64,000 nt of DNA. Origin: Sapria himalayana (taxonomy: Eukaryota > Streptophyta > Magnoliopsida > Malpighiales > Rafflesiaceae). The stretch spans positions 168,591 to 232,590 of the forward strand of contig JAREIK010011465.1 of NCBI GenBank assembly GCA_029783825.1, in the 5' to 3' direction. Below the pieces are notes generated by a model. That model saw nothing but the letters and a program-made list of their open reading frames with translations, had not been told where the DNA came from and did not search any database. Below are positions 58,101-64,000 of the stretch, in pieces (positions within the stretch are counted from its first letter, which is position 1; each line of letters begins with the position of its first letter). The position numbers and the translations under genes were made by a program.

Positions 58101-61100
58101 CTATCTATCTATCTATTTTTCTAATTGTCTATATGTCTATCTTTCTATACGTCTACTTATCATTATATCTATCTGTCTATCTATCATCTCTCTATCTATC
58201 TATCTATTAATCTATCTATCTATATATTTATCTTTGTCTCACTCTATCTTTCTATCTATCTATTTATCTTTTGATCTATCTATATGTCTATCTATATACA
58301 TGGCTATTTGTTAATCTATCTATTGTCTATCTTTATATATATCTATTTATTTGAATTTCTTTATTTCTATCTTTTATCTATATATCAATCTATCTGTCTA
58401 AATGTCTATTAATCTATCTATATTTGTGTCTATTTATATTTTTTCCTTTTTGTCGATACATTTATCTATATAACAATCTATTTGTCTATCAGTAAATCAA
58501 TTTATCTTTATATCTATCTGTCTGTCTAATAGTCTATCTATCTATCTAATTTTTTATCTATATATATGTCTGTCTATTTGTTTATATATATATATATATA
58601 TATGTCTATTTGTCTATTTATATATCTGTATATATATATACACACATTTATATTTATATGTATCTACTTGTCTATCTATCTATCTATATGTCTATTTGTT
58701 TATCTATCTAACTATCTATATATCTATCTATCAATGTATCTGCTATCCATATATTTATCTATCTGTATATGTATTTTTTATCTATCTATTTATTAGTCTA
58801 TCTATCTATATATTTTTATAATTATCAATCTATCTATCTAACTATTTATCTATCTTTTTATTTATTTATCTATTTGTCAATCTCTCTATACTTCTATCTA
58901 TCTATCTAATTGTTTAATTGTATTTTTCTCTATTAGTCAATCATTTAATCTATATATCTATCTATATATATTTATGTGTATTTATCTATTTATCTTTATA
59001 TCTATCTAACTATCCAAATGTTTTTCTATCTATATAGCTATCTCTCTGTCTATCTATTTTCTATATATATATATCTATCTATCTATATATCTATCTATGT
59101 GTCTATTTGTATATCTATCTTTCTGTCTATTTAATTGCCTATCTATATATTTATATATTTCTTTGTCTTTCTGTCCATCTAATTATTTGTTTAATTCAAT
59201 ATATGTTTATCTAACTATATTTGTAACTAATTAACTAACTATCTTTCTATCTATCTAAGTGTCTATCTTTTAATCTATCTATATATCTAATTGTCTAAAT
59301 ATCTTTCTATGTATTAGAATATCAGTAAATCTATATATTTGTTTATCTTTCTATATATCTACGTAGCTATCTATCTATCTTTTATATATCTATTTATCTA
59401 TATATCTGTCTTAATTATATCTTTAACTATTTATTTGTCTATAAATCTATTAGTCTATCAATCAATCTGTCTAATCTATCAGTTTATCTATTTATCTATG
59501 TGTTTATGTAACTATATTTCTATTTTTCTAACTATCTATATGTCTATTTGTTAATCTATGTATATGTCTATCTGACTATTTGTCTATCTATCTATTTTTA
59601 TAACTATCTAATTATCTATCTATTTATATGTCTATCTATCTATATTTCTATATGTCTTTCTTTCTATTAGTCAATCTATCTTTCTATCTATCTATATTTT
59701 TGTTAATCTATTTATACATATATTTATTTTTAAGTCTATCTATATATCTATCTATCAATCTAATTTTCAATCTAGCTAGTTATCTATCTATCTAGTTATC
59801 TCTTTTGTCTATCAGTCTATCTATATAACTATCTGTCTATTTGTATATTTGAATACATATCTATCTATCTATCTATATATTTGTCTATCAATCTATCAAT
59901 ATATATTTGTCTATCTCATAATCTATATATCTAGCTATCTATCTATCTATCTATAAATCTATCTTTCTATCTTTCTAGCTATCTTTTTGTTTATCTTTAT
60001 ATTTAACTATTTCTCTATTTGTCTATCTCTCTATCTATTTATATATCTATTTGTCTATCTGTTTTGTCTATATTTCTTTGTATCTATCAATCTATCTCAA
60101 TCTATGTGTCTATGTTTTTATGTTTGTATGTGTCTATGTGTCTATGTCTCTATGTGTCAATGTGTCTATGTGTTATTGTGTATATGTGTATTTGTATCTT
60201 GTATTTATCTATCTATCTAATTGTTAATCTATACATCTATCTATCTATCTATTTATCTACCTATCTATCTAGTTGTCCATCTATTTATCTGTCTATATTT
60301 CTAATTATCTATCTATCTACATGTTTATATATCTATTAATTTATTTATTTTTTTATCTGTCTATCTGTCTATTTGTCTATTTGTCTCTCTATTTAGATTT
60401 GTATCTGTCTATTTGTCTATTTGTCTATCTATTAAATTGTCTATCTATTTTTTCACTATCTTTGTATTCATCTATTAAACTATCTGTCTATCTATGTATC
60501 TATATATATATATATATATGTCTATCTATCTAACTCTTTATCTATATATCTATCTTTCTATCTATCTTTTTTTTGTCTATATGTGTCTCTATTTATTTAT
60601 ATATCTATATTTTAATATATATATATGTCTATTATACTATGTAGAAATCTATCTATCTGTCTATCTATTAATCAATCAATCTATCTGTCTAACTATGTAT
60701 TTGTTTATCTATCTACTTGTTTATCTTATTATATATCTGTGAATTTACTTTCTGTCTATTTGTCTATCTGACTATCTATTTATCTATGTATCTATTTATC
60801 TATCTATATATCTATCTAAATATCTATCTATATGTCTATCTATCTAATTGTATATATGTCTAATTGTCAATCTATCTATCTGTGTAACTATCTATCTTTC
60901 TATCTATCTAACCATCAAACTATCAAACTATCTTTCTGTCTATAAATCTATCACTCTTTCAGTCAATCTACCTATATATATATATATATATTTGTCTATC
61001 TAATTGTCTTTATATATATATATTATATATATATATATATCTATCTATTTATCTATTTAACTATCAAATTATCTATCAGTCTATCAATTTATAAGTTTAT

Positions 61101-64000
61101 CAGTTTATAAGACTTCTTGTCTGTTTATTTATCTATATATCTTTCTATTTTTCTATCTATCTTTCTATCAATCTATTAATCTATTTGTCTATCTATTTAT
61201 TTATCTATTTGTCTATCTATCTATCTATCTATTTATATACATATCTGTCTATCTATTTATCTATCTATCAGACTATTTGTCCAACCGACTTTTGACTATT
61301 TCTCGATCATTATATATGTCTATCTATCTATTTTCTATGTCTATTTGTCTATCTATCTATCTATTTATCTATGTGTCTAACAGTCTATCTATCTATCTGG
61401 CTATCTATCAATCTGTCTAACTATATATTTTTTTATTAGTCTAATAGTATATTTATCTATATGACTATCTATATATGTGTTTATGTGTATATCTATCTTA
61501 TTGTCTATCTATCTATTTGTCTATCTGTTTATCTATATTTATATCTATTTATCTATCTTTCAATCTATATATCTATTATCTATACATCTATCTACTTGTC
61601 TATCGATTTATGTTTTTGTCTATATGTCAATCTCTTTATCTCTCTATCTGCCTTTAAGTTTATCAGTCTATAGTTTTATGTGTCTATATATCTATCTACT
61701 AATTATCTATATGTTTATCTATTTATATGTCTATCTTTTTATCTATCTATCTTTCTATCTATCTGTCTGTCAATCTATCTATCTGTAATTCTATCTATCA
61801 GTCTATCTATCTATCTATCTGTCAATATGTTTATATATATATATATCGATCCATCAGTCTATCTATCTATCTATTTGTCTATATATCTATATGTCTATCT
61901 ATCAATCTATATAACTATCCAACTATTTTTTTTATTCTATCTAACTATCTAACTCTCTTTCTATCTATTAGTATATTAGTCAATCTGTCTATATATATAA
62001 ATGTCATATTGTCAATCTCTATATGTATCAATTTGTCAGTCTATCAATCAATCTATCTATCTATCTGCCCTTCTATCTAGGTAATCTATTTATCTATATG
62101 TCTAACTAACTAACTAACTATCTATCTATCTATCTGTTTATCTATCTATCTATCTTTTTTTAAATCTATCTATCAATTTATGATTCTATGTAGCTATCTA
62201 TTTGTCTATCTATCTATCTATCAATCAATTTGTCTATCTATCTATTTGTCTACTATATATCCGTCAATTTGTCTATATATTTATATAAATCTCTCTCTAT
62301 ATATTTTTTAGTATATCAGTATAGAAGTCAATGTGTCTATCTTTCTATCTTTCTGTCAATCTCTCTATATGTTTATATATCTATTTCTCTAACTATTTAT
62401 ATGTCTATCTTTTATCTATATATCAATAAATCTATTTATCTTTCTATATATATATTTGCCTATATATATAACTTTCTATTTTATTATTTTTTATTTATCT
62501 ACGCATCTATATATCTATTAATAAATCTATCAATGTATGAATTTATCTATAAGTTTATCGTTATATCTGACTACACTAACTAACTAAAAATCTATATGTT
62601 TATCTATCTATCTACCTATTTATCTATCTGTCTAACTATATAACTATCTTTTTAACCTATCAGTCTATTAGTTTATCTATCTATATTAAATCTATATATC
62701 TATCTATATATCTCTCTATATATCTATCAACCTATTTATTTTCCTATCTATCTATCTATCTATTTAATTATATGTCTATATATCTATTTATCGATCTATC
62801 AATCTACATATCTATTTATCTGTCTATCTATCTATTTATCAATCTATTAATTTGTATATCTATCTATCTTTCATTCTTTCTATCTATATGTCTATTTTTT
62901 TATTTATATATCTCTCAATCTATATATATATATATATATATATATCTATATGGCTATCTGTATGTGTATTTAATAGGCTTTCTATCTATCTACTTATTTA
63001 TCTATGTGTCTATCTATCAAACTATCTAACTACCTATTAGTCTATTAGTCTATTAGTCTAATTGTCTATCTATCTATTTGTCTATATATTTTTATCTTTA
63101 TGTGTCTATGTGTCTATATATTCGTCTATTTATTTATTTATCTATCTTTCTTTCTTATATTTATTTATCTATCTATTTTTCTATCTATCTAAGTATCTAT
63201 CTGTCTATCTATTTGTGTCTTTGTCTATCTATCTATGTTTCTATGTGTCTATCTAGCTATATATTTGTTTATCTATGTATGTATCTATCTGTCTATTTGT
63301 CTACCTGGCTGTCTCTCTATCTTTTTGTATATCTATCTATCTAACTATCTATATATGTATTTGTTTATCTATCTATATGTCTCTTTGTCTATCTATCTAT
63401 ATATCCATCTATTAATCTATTTTACTATCTATCTGTCTATCTATCTTTCTATTTATATGTCTATCTACATATTTGACTATCTAACTATCTATCTATATGT
63501 TTGTTATATGTCTACCTATCTATCTATCTATTTGTATGTATTTCTATGTATCAATCTAGTGATTTATGAATCTATCTCTCAATGTATCTATCTATATAAC
63601 TTTCTAACTATCTTTCAATTTATCAATCTATTAGTCTACCAGCCAATCAATTAATCAATCAATCTATATATCTATATTTTTATCTATTTATTTATCTATC
63701 TATTTATATTACTATCTATATGTATATCTATCTTTATGTTTATTTGTCTATCAATTTATAAGTCTATTTGCCTATTAATTTATCTATCTATCTTTCTATT
63801 TTTCTATCTGTCTATCTATCTATCTATTTATCTACCTATCTATCTAACTTTATATCTGTCTATTTATATGTCTATCTGTCTATATATCTATATTTCTAAA
63901 TGTCTATTTGTCTAGTTGTCTATTTGTCTATCTATCTATTTGTCTATTTGTCTATCTCAATATCTATACATATGTCAATCTATCTTTCTATATTTCTATC

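Larger units (their letters stand above)
50515..64000. repeat. Degenerate (TATC)n array, block 4 (TATC on + strand), runs off the window
   Basis: About 13.5 kb of TATC, TGTC, TTTC, TAAC and CAAT units, with no other sequence except short TA runs (about 54116-54142, 58056-58083, 61007-61040, 62922-62944), a TG run (51881-51898) and TCTATGTG-rich patches (56750-56870, 60095-60190). The + strand is open in all frames because (TATC)n contains no stop codon, giving Ser/Ile/Tyr/Leu frames of up to 231 codons that are not genes. Orientation is opposite to the GATA blocks left of element C. Confidence 0.96.

Noticed and set aside
50706..63654. Dozens of plus-strand Ser/Ile/Tyr/Leu frames in the last block
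   Set aside because: Same repeat artefact, on the plus strand because the array is in the opposite direction.

Overview
The window reads as AT-rich intergenic DNA from a flowering plant. I cannot name the species. The evidence is plant-type CACTA (En/Spm) and hAT transposon remnants, plus intron-split pieces of three plant-type genes. I found no intact host gene, rRNA or tRNA. Every recognisable coding region carries stops, frameshifts or truncations.

About 24.5 kb (38%) is degenerate (GATA)n DNA, read as (TATC)n on the other strand. It lies in five blocks: 3572-8494, 19782-20839, 29816-30799, 34929-38953 and 50515 to the window end. Blocks 1, 3a and 3b have GATA on the + strand; blocks 2 and 4 have TATC. 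The long Ser/Ile/Tyr/Leu reading frames in these blocks are by-products of the repeat.

Layout: 1-3571 is the right end of a CACTA element (element 0). It is followed by a GATA block, then the left end of element A at 8495. Element A carries a decayed but ordered TNP2 / DUF4218 / DUF4216 / Transposase_24 set on the + strand (13317-19080). It runs into a TATC block without a visible terminus. Element B (20840-29815) has roughly 700-bp inverted ends, each containing the last exon of the Transposase_24 gene. Between them lie an intron-containing fragment of an EDR2-like (START plus EDR2_C) gene on the - strand and one exon of an LRR receptor-like kinase on the + strand. A second GATA block follows, split by a hAT element (30800-34928) with a perfect 8-bp target duplication.

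Element C begins at 38954. It holds minus-strand DUF4218, DUF4216 and Transposase_24 remnants, and two inverted copies of a 3' module. That module contains what looks like the last exon of an Sm-F (snRNP F) gene. The second copy appears circularly permuted, with both edges in a GCN repeat. From 50515 to the end is TATC repeat.

The most interesting pattern is the tie between CACTA termini and GATA arrays. All five visible termini sit at an array edge, the array direction flips across element B, and the elements carry pieces of at least three host genes. The window fits a nest of gene-capturing CACTA elements inserted into, or carrying, very large GATA arrays.
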